DNA of 64,000 bases, taken from positions 6,336,028-6,400,027 of the forward strand of contig WMCF01000006.1 in assembly GCA_009792885.1 (NCBI GenBank), in the 5' to 3' direction. Shown piece after piece: positions 12,201-24,800 of the stretch. The stretch's first letter is position 1. Every line of letters begins with the position of its first letter. Position numbers and translations under genes: made by a program. The notes beneath the pieces were generated by a model. That model ran no database searches and had not been told where the DNA came from. It worked only from the letters and a program-made list of their open reading frames with translations. The stretch comes from Eremophila alpestris peregrina (lineage: Eukaryota; Chordata; Aves; Passeriformes; Alaudidae).

Positions 12201-14654
12201 GAATGAATAACAGACATTGAAGGGCTTAAAAGGAAAAACATACCACTGAAGCAGCAAGATGGAGCCCATATAAATTCCTTCACCTAGACTAAATTATGCT
12301 GTAGTACCAGACAGTCCATATTGTTTCAGTCTTTCACCAAAGCTGGAGCAGTCTGGATTGTGATGACAGGTACTGGCCCAAATTCATGAAACCTGTTTAA
12401 TGCTTGCCTTTAATACCATGGACATAGTTTGTTCCTGCTTTTTAGAGAGACTGTCTTTAGGAGAAGGTTTTAATGGCATACACTTACTTTATCAAAAAAA
12501 GACTGTCCGGAGTGGAGGTCATCAGATAACAAAAAACACTACAACATACAGTGTTTTATTTCCTCACCAAAGGAAAGAAAAACATGCCATTTTCTGTCCC
12601 AGGATGTGGAGGGGAGAGGGCAGGAAGGGAGAGTAAGATGTTAGACCTAAGAACATTGCTGCAATATTTGCCACAGAAAAGCTTTGCATGATCAAATATA
12701 GTAAATCATTACCATACGAAGTTTCTACCTTCACACTTTTCCTGCTGCAGGAGCTAACAATGACCTTAGGTCCTTGGGAACAATGACACTCCTTCTTTTA
12801 CAGAGGGTTTATAGGTGTGGCTCACATGGAAACAAATACTTAAGCTGCTCTCTATATAATCTATAGTATCTAAAAACAATACCCTACAAGCAGGCCTGAG
12901 GAACACAGCACCGAAAAGTTCCCTCCAAGACTTCCAGCCATTGCACTAGAGGCACGCTAGGCATGGATGTTATCTTGCCAGGTAAATGTCAGCACTCAAG
13001 CCAGCTCACCTAAGCAGCATCTGAAATTTATTCTATACTAGCAGAGTATTTATAAATCCCCCTCTGGGAGCTACATGTTACACACAAGCATTCAGACACA
13101 GAAGATGTATTAAGTGTTTGCTTAAGCCAAGAAAGTCCAAATGAGTGTGTCCTGGATGCTAGTGCTGAGCAGACAGGACAGAGTAATTAATCCACTATTT
13201 GTGCCATTTGAATCCAAGTCAGACTCACAGAATAGTCCAATGTTCAGCAGCAGTCTGAATTTCAACATTTTATCTGTCAGCATTTCAACAGGACGGTAAC
13301 TTTTACAAATTTTAGTGGGTTTTTTTATGGTTAATGATGAAAAACAGAATATAAAATTATACTACTATGGAGATTACTAAATCATTTTTATTTAAGTTTT
13401 CAACCTACAAAGTAAACGCTTCAGAAACAGATTTGCCAAAAGTGGTCTTGAAATAATTTTTTAAAATTATACTTTAACTATAATCAAGTCTCAGTTACCC
13501 ATGGAGCCACGCAGGAAGAGAGGAAGGTATCTGCACAGTCACCTGGGATCTATCAGAGCCTGCTGCTTGACCTTAGCACTGCCCTTTGTTCATCCACCCT
13601 GGCCCCATGTGCACTGATAGAGCAGGCCAGAGTTTAATGGATGCTGCCCATGAAGCAGCCACATGGCTGGTGCTGTGACTAAGCTGGTAAACCCTTCTGA
13701 AGTTCAGAGGTATGGAGACCACTGAGCACTGACTATTTGCAACCAAATAATCCTGCATGATCCATCTGTAGCCCTGACTCTAACAACACAGAGAGAAAAT
13801 AAACCCAGTCTCTACAGACTCAGCCAGATGCTGCAATGCATCTGCAGTGTCTCCAGAATTACAGGTATATATTTCACATGGGATCTTACAGTATTCTTCG
13901 CTGTCTGTCTATGCTGCCCTAGAAAATGGACTGTCATCTATAAAGCTGTAGCTGCTCTCCTGCTCTTCATCTTGTGCAAGACTTCAGTTACCACACAAAA
14001 AAGCTGAACCAAACTTTTTCCAGCATTCAAATGCTGCAGCCTGAATATTAAACTTGGTTGGTAAATACTTATGCAGAAACAGTAGAGATTTCAGAATCCT
14101 GAATAGCTTATAACGTGGACTGACTGATATACATGTATGGAACTGTAGTCACTGATTGCCAATAAACCTTGCTCTGTTCACAAGTATAGAATTTGCATTA
14201 GCCAACTTCTGCCATCTCAAGTGGATGAAATCTAGACTGTAATGAGACACAAAATGGTGAATCATGCAACTGATTGGGAAGATATTACTGGTATGAAATA
14301 GGAACACACATTTCAGGTAGTTAGGAAAGTCCAAGTGTTGAGTGCAACCACTTCTTTTACCCAGAAGTATAAGGATTATACCTGTATCTTACATGCATAC
14401 ACAGAATCACGAGGAGTAAAGGGCAGGAATGAAGGATAGATTTCCTATAGGAATAATTAAGAACACCATATGGGAGAGAAGATCTTTCTTACACAGCAAA
14501 CAAAATGGCTTCCATAGTTCATATAAATGAAGCAAATTTTACTCTGTAGCTATTTTTACAAATGAAGCTGCCAGTTTATATCTTGCCAGTAACACAGCAT
14601 CTTTCTATGACCCACACAGGACATCCTTCTCCTTCACACAGGACAGCCTCACAA

Positions 14655-15490
14655 TATGGCTACAATTTAAATGACAGCCATTCCCTCATCCACGAGGTGG
14701 GTGAACTGGTCACAGAAGGATATCAAAGTTGAACAGGACTTGCTTTGCAAATTCATGTTAACTGTGTCTGGTGATCATGTTGTTTCTTTAAATGCTTTTC
14801 AGTATTACTCAGAACGTTTCCAGGAACTGATGTTAGACCAACTGTCCGTAGCTTACTGGGTCTTCCCTCAGACCCTTCCTGTACACAGAGTAACACTAAG
14901 AGGGGTCCTGTTGCAACACCCAATAACTCCTTCAGAACTCTGGTGTGAATCCCATCAGGCCCTGTGGACTTGTGAACATCCAGCAGATACAACTGGTTCC
15001 CTACAATTTCAGTGTCTGCAGAGGGACTGTCATGACACATGTGGTCCTCCAAATCAAAGAACTGAGTAACCCAAGGTCTATCAATGTTCTTATAGATAGA
15101 AGCAAAAACAGTCTCTGCTCTTTCTACATCTGTATTAGTCAGGTGACCACCTTCAACAAGTATCAGTATGTTTTCTTTAGACTTTTCCTTGCTATTAATG
15201 TACTTTAAAAACCTCTTCCCTGTTGTCAGATACAGCACTGACCAGTTTCAATAATTGAGTTTCTGGCCTTTCAAATCTTCTCCCTGCATATGCAAACCAC
15301 AGCTCTGTACTTTTCCTGTGATGCCTGACCTCACTTCCAGAGATCACACCATTTCCTTCTCCTCTTGAGCTCCACAAGGAGTTCACTGTTCATCCCAACT
15401 GGTCTTCTGGCCCACTTGCTTGACTTACAACACACTGGAATTGCCTGCTCCTGCACTTAAAAAAGACAGTTCTTAAAAACTGACTTGATT
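14655..15490 (-). mobile_element. CR1 LINE fragment (reverse transcriptase region of ORF2)
   Basis: Reading the minus strand, the fragment shows a typical CR1 ORF2 order. First comes a basic ELKRRR-like region with frameshifts, then an open stretch containing DVHKSTGPDGIHTRVLKELL and VGLTSVPGNV. The lower end (14670-14760) matches the CR1 DNA encoding the conserved stretch around a DKVTHLVDEG-like segment. Stops and a deletion between the TGPDG block and the SVPG block show it is dead and 5' and 3' truncated. Boundaries are approximate. Confidence 0.85.
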
Positions 15491-17771
15491 AATATTGAAT
15501 TAACTGAACAGTTTCTATTCCAGAAACAGTTTCTAGGATTAACACATGATGCAAATAAGACAAACAGAAAACTCTCTAAATATAGCAACAAAGTTGTGAC
15601 TGCCAAGGATATACCTTAGAGAGAGCATCAATTTCTCTAGTGTAAAATACTAGCCCATCGCAGGTTTTTCCATGAAAAATACTCCCAAGAGCTGCCTATC
15701 CTGAGCTACCTGCCATTCACAATGCTGCCACCATCACAGCATCTTCCAGATTGACTTCTGCACTCCCAGCCTTGAATGACCAGTTTTCCCTTCTTCTGAT
15801 AACTGTTAAAGCAACCTGTTTTTGTGGAAAGTGTCCCTGTCCATGGCAGAGGTGTTGGAACTAGACGAGCTTTCAGGTCCTTCAAAGGCAAAACATTTTA
15901 TGAGATGGTTCTATAACTACAGCACAGTAGCAGCCCCCAAATCATAAAGCAAAACATTTTCAAATGTTTATGCACTGTTACTATAAAAACATAAATCCTC
16001 AAACACTGATTCTCACCAAGGCAGTTGCTGAAGTACAATGGAATTAAACATATTTTGGTTTAGAAATAGAAAGCTTTCCCAGTAACTTCTACAGCCTGGC
16101 TCCGTATTCCACAGCAATAATCACTCTAGAGGAGTACAGTTCCAAAAAAATGTTATTCCCTGCTAGCTCTCCTTACCAGATTAAACCACAAAATACTCAC
16201 ATCAGTGATCCAAACTCGAAAGTTTTATCACTACAATGCAAAGAACACACAAAAAATCACCACTCAAGATAGCTTGCTTTCTCAATTTCTTACCTGTAGC
16301 AAGAACAACTAAAGCCTGCAAAAACACTTGCTGTGTTAAGAGTTTATTAATTTGTTTTGATTACTCATCCCACTAAAATGCTCTGTTTTATCTGTATCTA
16401 AAATATGTCAAACTGAATAACCACAAAACATTCTAAATATACCATATAATATACAAGTCTAAATATACTATACTACTATAAAGATATATATATATCAAAA
16501 AAATTGTATTTGTTATGAATATTAATGTTACAAAGTTACAAAAGTCATGTATTTCTTTACAGTGTATCATTTTTACCATTATTGTGCTGCCATATTCCTC
16601 CTTTATAATGTGTTTAGGGTAATGGCATTTATGGCAAGCAAATAATCCTAACAGTACTGAATGCTTCATCAGAACAAATATACAGTGAAAAAATTCCACA
16701 TTGTTCTTACACTAATGTTTCTGTTACTTTTCCAAGCAATGCACAGTAATACTTTTGTTTCCAAGAACACTAAATACATGTGTGTATATATAGATGTCCT
16801 CTATAACATGCACTGTTGCACTGCTTTACTTTTTAAATGCATTTGCTTTAAATATTTTTCGAAGAGTCCAATACACTGATCTTTTTTTTTTAATGAAAAG
16901 CACCCAAAGTTTTCAACTAAAAACACATTACAAATACTTGCCCAGAGCAAGACTTTACAACCAAATTATAAAAGCCCTAAATCTCAGGTTTTATAATACC
17001 ATCAGTGACAGAGTCGTAACTGCAGTGAGGAGACAGGCGCCGCAGTAATGTTAACAGCCAGTATGTAAACATTAATGCAGCCCAAGGGGGGAGCAGGGCC
17101 AGCCCCACAAGTGTCCCTTCACAAACCCCACTGAAATTTTAGGTGGCTGCAGTTAAACTTTCTCTGCCTTAATTAGTTACAACAGGAAAAAAAACAGCCA
17201 GGCAGCAAGACAATTAATTTCATTAAAACTCGAATTGTGTCCCCTCTTAAAGCTTCATAGTTCTTGGAATTCATTAATACATGATTTCTTGAGCCAGAGT
17301 CCAATAAAATGAAGTTTGCCATTCAACTACTAGCAAAACAAAACTTAAATGGTTTTGAAATATCAGCACATTTACAAAACACTTAAGAGAACACATTTTT
17401 TTCCTAGAAAGTAACCACAGAGGTCTTAAATACAGGCTCTCCACCAAGCTATGGGACTTCTTTGTCTTAGAAGTCAGCAAGGTACAACTGATGTAATCAG
17501 ACTTCCAGTAACAGGCTGGCTTCAGCCAAGTCTCAAATCACATTTCAACAGCTTGATTCACAATAATTTTAACAAGTATATTCAGTTACTTCCTTGCTTT
17601 CTAACAGTTTCAGTACCTCTTGAACAAGGCAGTGCCATGCATTTTGGTCCAAGCCACAAATCTCCTCCTTACTATACGTTCAATTCTTGGTGATAACATT
17701 TTATAGATGTTGTAAGAAATGACAGGAGACTAACTTGGAATTACAAACAGAAGCCAAAAGACATAAGCAAA

Positions 17772-18269
17772 TGTTGTAATGCAGCTTTAAACCAAACATG
17801 TATTTTCCACGTAAGGAAAAGGATTTCAGTGTTACCATAAGACTTAAAAGGAAAAGCCCTAGAAAGTTCTCTGCACTCTTAGCAGCCATAGGCTTTTTAT
17901 GCCAGGACAGAGGCATGGATAGGTCTCTTTACCTGTCTTTCAGCAATGTAGCTGTTCTCTATTGGGCAGCTTGCCAAGGACACCTCCCCAACCATTTGGT
18001 ACTTAATGGGTTGCACAAAGCCCCTCGTGGCTTTTTTGGGGTGCTTTACATAGTGCTCGGGTCTCCCTTGCACTTGTATACGGCTTATTTTTATTTGCTT
18101 CATACTGTTTGTTATTTTCTCTTTTTATTAAAACCTTTTCTGTTACAAGGCACGCCTGGAGAAGTGGTCTCGCTCTTTCTAAGCCACTCTGTGAGGTGCA
18201 GGCACCCTCAGAGACTTGATACATCTCCGCATGGCTCACTCCACGCTGGCCACGTGTAAGAATGTATCA
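17772..18269 (+). mobile_element. Solo LTR, endogenous retrovirus (copy B)
   Basis: This 498-bp element begins TGTTG and ends TATCA. It aligns along its length with the LTR at 3558-4079, sharing for example CTTTAAACC near the start, GATAGGTCTCTTTACCTGTC in the middle, and GAGGTGCAGGCACCC and GGCCACGTG near the end. Flanks are AGCAAA (17766-17771) and AGAAAA (18270-18275), a 6-bp duplication with one mismatch, suggesting age. No gag, pol or env remains. Open frames inside it are chance. Confidence 0.82.
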
Positions 18270-19275
18270 AGAAAAACATTCTTTTTAAAAAATTATAAGT
18301 AAAATTGCTTCTTTTCACCACTTGGAACCAACACCTATAGGAGCTAACAAGGATTGTCTGGCTAAACAACTCCATACAAAGGCTAATAGAAATAATGCAA
18401 TGATTTCCTAAGAAAGCTCAATGAAATTAATAGAACTGAGTCATCTCTGTTTTTGAGGAGACATTTACACAAGTTTTAATGTCTAACACTACAAAACTGA
18501 ATTCTATGACAAAACAATTGCACATCTTTCTTTAACATAAGATGTACAACAGGTGAAACTGCAAAGAACATTATATTCTTTTAAGTATAATCATGCAACT
18601 GCACCTATTAGAAGCTTGCTTACTTACTATGCAGCCATAGCTATTATGACAATATAAAGAATGACTACAATATTGACAATTAAAACAAATTACAGCCAGC
18701 AAAAATGCTTCCTCCTAACCCTAACAGGCAACCGACAAAGCTTGAGAACACCAGAAAAAGGGAAAAATTCTGAGTTCCTCCTACTGAAGTAAGGGACAAA
18801 AGGCATAGAATATGTGTTTGCAGTGTGCAGATTCATAATCTCCATGTTTATGTATCCACATCCAATTCTTATCTAAGAAATAATTTTTATCAAAACATTA
18901 CTTAATAATGTGACCAGTTCTCTTCTGATAATATCACAAAACATTTATGGATACAAAGAAGTTAAGAAGTGTTTTTATTCCTTGTCCCTTTCCACAGATC
19001 CTGATAAACTAGTTTTCATAGACAGGACAACTGTATTTTATGGTCACCAAATAGAACACACATGGACATATTAATGTGCCATTTTTATCTGTATAGACCT
19101 GTAGGGGCATAATATAGTGCAGAGCATTTCCTGAGTGTTTGAAGTTTCTATGCAATGTCACCTCCCCTCCCCATCGCCAGTGTCCCACAAATCTGGAATT
19201 ACATTTTGCACAGATAGAAGCCACAATAAAACTAATTCTGTAACACATTAGAAAATGTGTATCCTCAGGATCCTG

Positions 19276-19294
19276 TATAATCCTCAGGATTATA
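19276..19294. repeat. Near-palindrome with two inverted TAATCC sites
   Basis: Nine-base arms TATAATCCT and AGGATTATA surround a single C. TAATCC is the preferred core of OTX/CRX/Goosecoid-type homeodomains, and here two cores face each other three bases apart. This is a motif observation only. It lies in a TMEM135 intron. Confidence 0.6.
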
Positions 19295-21763
19295 ATGCAC
19301 CTAGCCAAATTATCCATCTCTTTTTCCCATTCTTCCATATGAATTACACCCTACAAGGCCTGCATACATGAACAGCAACACTTGGAAGAAAATCTAATTT
19401 ATAACCCTGCTGTTCCCAAGTTCAGGACTGACAGGGACACTGTGCAAGCAAATGCCAGTGAGGTACTTAAAATAGGGTATCCACTTGGGAAGAGATTAAG
19501 TGATCAAGTTCAATGTTGCTGCCAGCTGCTAGTAGCAATTTGAAGGGCTAGAGATAAATTTATGAACTCAAATGAGGACTTTTTCCCACTTTCCTGATTT
19601 TTCACTATAATTTGTTCTAAGCTGCTCAGCAGATAACTGAAAATGTCCCTGTGTCTCCATGTGAAACATCAGTTTCCTAAGGGACTGTGAGTCTATTAAA
19701 ATTTGATTTTGCCTGTAACAGAAGCTAACAGGCAAACAGATGTGAAATCGAAAAGTCGTATTTCACTGTCAGCAGCAGCATTTTGCACACTATACATAGT
19801 TGCCATCTGAGAACACACTACACAGCTTCGTATTTAAAAAAAACCTTAACTTTCAAATACCTTTTGACATCCTTTAATTATTTTTTTCGTAAAGAACCAT
19901 GACCCCACATTTTCATACGTGTGTTACACTGCAATACCAACATCTCCTTCTTTCCTTTAACTGATCCAACATAATGTGAATTTTTAGGCAAAAATACCTT
20001 AGATCACACATGGATTCTGACAGAAAGAGGAATAACCCTACAAGAATTAAGTATTCCAGCATAATTCATTTCATACATGCTGTACCAATCTACTTTTGCC
20101 ATTTCCACATACCTCTATTTGAATTTCCATTACTTTAAAATTTCAGATGCTGAATAAAATCCTGTTAACATGTCAGAGCTTTCATACATTGCCACAAACA
20201 AGTCTAGAAAATCCATTTAATTTACAATTTGCCTACTCTTTTTGTTACTCTTAACAAGCGTAGCATTGCAACTTCCTGATAGTTGTTTTGTTGTTACAAA
20301 AAAACCTTGTACAGCTTTGGGCTCATAAGCAGTTTCCACTCAGAAATATTCTGAAAACTACAAGAAGGTCACAGGTTGACAACCAGCCTGATTTCTTCCT
20401 CTTTAATGTTATCTAGAAATATTAGAAGTCTGGCACAGAAAAGCTTCACATTGTAACAAGTCTGTAGGAAAAGTTAAGCCAATGTTATCCTTGATCAAAG
20501 GGAGAAAATGCATTTGCTCTCACCCCAAAATGATACTCTGATACCAACAGCAGTGTTGGAGTCTAAGTAAATGTATCCAAGCTCTTAGAAAGTAACTACA
20601 GTAAGATGAAAATCAGTCAGCTAGAGAGGCCATGAACAAGATAATGAACTTATTTGGTAACCTGATGACAATTATTTTCTTTATAGTTACATTAAAGAAA
20701 GTGATTTAGAAGTGCTCCCATATTTCCAGAAACTCTTACACATCCTAAGTCTTCAAAAACAACGGCTAATACATTCTTTTAAAAGGACAGAACTTTGACA
20801 TACATAAAACTTGGCATGGGATATGTTTACTCCACAGCTGAAGTTCAGGAATGGGGCCTGACAGTGAGTCAACAACATAATGATACATATTTGCCATTAT
20901 GTTTAAACGCCTGCTTAAGGAACTTTCAGACATGCACAGTAATCAAAGCTCTAGTACCTCCTTAATTATCTTTTTAAAAAGAATAATCCTTTACCCTTCT
21001 ATTACCTTCTCTTCTTTAATTTAAACTTACTAACTAGATACCTAAAGCATCTCACTCTATAGTAAATTATGGAAGCATTGTAATTGACACTATTTATGTA
21101 TGCTACCAACGTAAGCTGGTAACAGTAAAACCTTACAAGCCAGGATTTCACCTGCCATCTTCCCAGGCCCATTAGAAATGGCAGCTTTGGCCTATCCTTG
21201 GATTACTTAGAGCTTTCTTCCCTCTCTTAATGCTTTCTTAATGAACTTACCTCTGAGAGATGAACTTCAGCACCTCTCTGTAAGTGAAAGGCTTTGCTTG
21301 CTGTACCATTACATTCCATCCAATCTGAATTATTTCAACTCACCCACAGTCTTCTCCACAACATCCTATCATTTCTCCATCTTAACTAACGTCAGGTTGT
21401 TAACTCAAGTCATCAGCATTCTCCTTCTCTGTGACTAATTGCAAACATTGCTCAAGTTGTATTTTAAAAAACAAGTAAAAACAAAACCATCGTTTCAAAG
21501 CAACCAAGCTTTATCAGGCAATCCTGAGCAATGCAACTGCACATTAAACAAGACAAACAAACCACAAACATGAAAATGAACGTTCATAAAGTGTTTTTTC
21601 ACTGTAGCTTTCTAGATTTAAATTTAAGGGTGCAAAAGACACTATTTCAGATTAACTGTATTTCCAGCACTCTGAAATAAGCCCACTGAATTGTCAATTG
21701 TCAAACAACCAAAACAAGAAATGTTATTATATTAAGATGAAAATCCATAAACACAAACCCTAC

Positions 21764-21856
21764 CTGCTTTTTCTTTCAATGAGAATAGCCATGTAAGAAG
21801 CAGGTAAAGCTGCACCAAAGCCAGGAGACCAAAAGTAGAATTTTCCAAGTATCTTC
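21764..21856 (-). CDS. TMEM135: TMEM135 exon 3
   Basis: This 93-bp exon encodes KILGKFYFWSPGFGAALPAS and then YMAILIERKS, the next stretch of the TMEM135 family. The acceptor CAG sits just above 21856 and the donor GTAGGG just below 21764. The first base completes the split Arg codon from exon 2. The last two bases (AG) again begin an Arg codon finished by exon 4. The phases on both sides fit with no missing exon, so this is a real exon and not a pseudogene copy. Confidence 0.94.
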
Positions 21857-24800
21857 CTGAAAAAGTAATTTATACACACATTATATGCAAAAGGAACATT
21901 CATGCACCACATTTTATCTGTATTACAGAATTAGAAATGACTTATTAATTTTTTCTTCTTACATTAATCTGTACTTACTAATAAACACTAATCACATTTA
22001 CAGTAAGCCAAGCAATCAGCCTGTACATTACAAGTGGAAGCAACAGTGAATTTCTACTCCCACTATTAAAGTGGGAAAGATCTCATTTTTGCCAGCTAGA
22101 TCTGGATTTCTTTTAGAGTCCACACAATTTCAACTACCAAATTCCTTCAACAATAAGAGTTGGGAAAAAAAGTTACACAAATGGCAATATCTAAGAAAAT
22201 CTTTCTATGAATTGGTCACTATTAAAAGAAGAAAGCAAAACTGCATGTCACACAAAGTCACCCACCATGTTTGGTATGTTCAGGAGACCTGCACCTTCAA
22301 ACTTATTCAGGCTGATCAAAGGCAAACAAGAGTCAGACATGGTAGCATGATAATAAAAATACTTCAATTATACCAATGCTGTTCAGCTGACAAGCACTAT
22401 CAGTGAGGAAACAAAGCATTACACACTGGAGTCTACCCTTCTGAAAACACAGCAAACAAAATAAACAAACAAAATGGCAAACACATACATGGTAGAAAAG
22501 GACACTTTCTTAGTCAAAATTTCATGTTGACAGCATAGAAGAAATAACAAAGATAATTAATCAACACCATCTGATTAGCTCACTTTCATTCTTGCCATCA
22601 AAGGCATGAGCAGCCTCATTTCATACTTCTGCAAAAATAACATTTCCAGCAAGCAATGCCAGCTTATGTTCATAAGTGAAAAGAGAGCCAGGGTATCAGC
22701 AGCAAGTGATGTAATGGCAATTACACACACTGCTCATTCCCACGGCTGCAAAAGGATAATTTCTCAGGATGACAATGCCAAATGCTGCAGGAGCTAAAGT
22801 TCATTATTAGGACTCTATTGGAAAGTAATTACTGTATGAAGTTTCAGAGAAGTCATTTTAAGCATCTTAATAAGTATGAACACATCTTACCAGACACACC
22901 TGTTAAGTAACAGAACAAATGCCTTTTCTGTGGGAAAGAAACAGTAATTTGTTCTTTTGGCATGGCTCAGAATCCTTTTACACATGCTTGCATGTTTGGT
23001 TTGACAAGATTTCGGAAACAACAGAAACACATTCTACATAATAAATTCTAGTGGAAATAAAAATGTACAGTCACTAACTGAAAAATGTAAACTTCTCCTA
23101 AAGTAAATGAAAATTAGGTTTTGTTATTACTCGCATGATTATTTTCACTTGTCCTATGGATAGAAATTGGAGTAAGAACTAGGACTTCTTTCAGGTCATG
23201 CACCTAATTCCTCAATCTACAAGCTGTACATGGACAAACTTAATTACTCTGATAGACTAATTGAACCATGTCTTTGTGAGGTTCAATATAATTGAATCAT
23301 AAACCTAAAATTCACACCTTTCATTTAAGCGATGAAGCCCAGACAGATGTAGTCTTCTGGATTTCACCAGCAATTACAACCCCCAGCTGGACTGTCACAC
23401 ATCCAAAACAGAGGTCATCACCCTCACTGCACTGCCAACAGAGCAGCTTGTCCATAGACCCTGATTCACCACACAAAAAATATAGGAGCTAAGAAAAAAA
23501 TGTCAGTCAAGTTAGCTTGGCAATCTCTTCTAAAACAAGAATATACACCCACTGCCTAAGTCATTGCTGGCGTTGGATTTAAATGTTTTTGAAATTTTAC
23601 CCACCTGTGAAATCATGGGAGCATCAAACAATGCCTGAAATTATTTTAATTCCACATTCTTGCCTAAAGTTTTACATCCTGGAGAATAATTACATCAATT
23701 TCAATTTTGGTAGTTTTTCCTAGCTGAAAGGAAGAAACTACCATAAATAAGAGTTAATATATAAACCCTTACTCCATTGCTTCGGTCTAGAACTCCAGGA
23801 GGGTAAGAGCAATCAGCTGCATGGGACTTGCTGGACATTTCTCTTTCTGAGTTACTGCTGCTGCTACAATATACCTTTCAAGCAAAAACAGATCAAAAAA
23901 CTGCAGCATATATCCTACTGTACAAATCTATCACCTCAAATCTCTCATCACTATCTAGAACCAGATGGAGAGCATCCAGGTCTTCACAGTCTCAAACAGC
24001 CTCTTTCCATGGTTGCATATCAAGTCAAGAAATACTCAGGCCAGTTATGCAGAAACAGAGGTGCTGGTATTTCTTTGATGGTTTAAAATGCTTCTGGCCT
24101 AGATAATCACATACCATTACTCTGCTCTCAGGGGCTACTCAAGGAAGTACACTGTACCATACAGCAGTAAATTCACAGAATAATACAACTTCAATCAAAA
24201 CATTAATAAAACAAATATTAAAAACACACAAACTGGTTAAAAATAAAGGACTGAAGTCTCACATTTCCATTCTCTATCAAGCACCCAAGACCAGGTGGAA
24301 AAAGCAAGTTTATATAGCTCAAGCTGCAAGACAAGTATACTAAATACAAGACATTAAGTACATTTTAAGTGAATGACTTTTCAACATTATGATCTTAGGA
24401 GAAACTCTTGAAAAGGCATACAGAGCTCAGTTTGTAAAGGTGTCATGTATCCTTCAGCTTCCTGGCACGTTTTTTCTCCAAACACCACTCACTCAGCTCC
24501 TTGACCATATTCAAGTGCTGAAGTGACTTGTTCACTTCATAACAATCCATAACGATCCTCAAACACCTTCCTGATAAATAGCAGCTAGTTAAAAGCCCAT
24601 CCCTGAGTAAGGACAGAGCTGCTTTTTTCCTTCCCAATGCATTACTTTGTACTTCTCCCTTAAAATCCTAAGTGATTTTAATCAACAGATCTTTCTGAAA
24701 TGGATGAGAGTTTTAGATTTCTGTACCCTAAATAATCTTATACAATCTCTCATACTATTGTTCAGCCACTTTTCCAGATTCTTTAAGTATATCCAAAACA

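Larger units (their letters stand above)
1740..21763 (-). other. TMEM135 intron 3, about 20 kb
   Basis: This long AT-rich intron has matching splice phases at its two ends (AG | G). It holds two related solo LTRs (3558-4079, 17772-18269), a CR1 LINE fragment (about 14655-15490), an A-rich low-complexity run (7733-7785), a short AT-rich run (9251-9290) and a TAATCC inverted repeat (19276-19294). I found no other recognisable coding exon. The longest open frames (2396-2752 plus, 7581-7979 plus, 11028-11435 plus, 19009-19338 minus) show no known domain. Confidence 0.8.

Noticed and set aside
19009..19338. 109-codon minus-strand frame in TMEM135 intron 3.
   Set aside because: No domain or repeat family was recognised, and no start context or conservation signal is visible.
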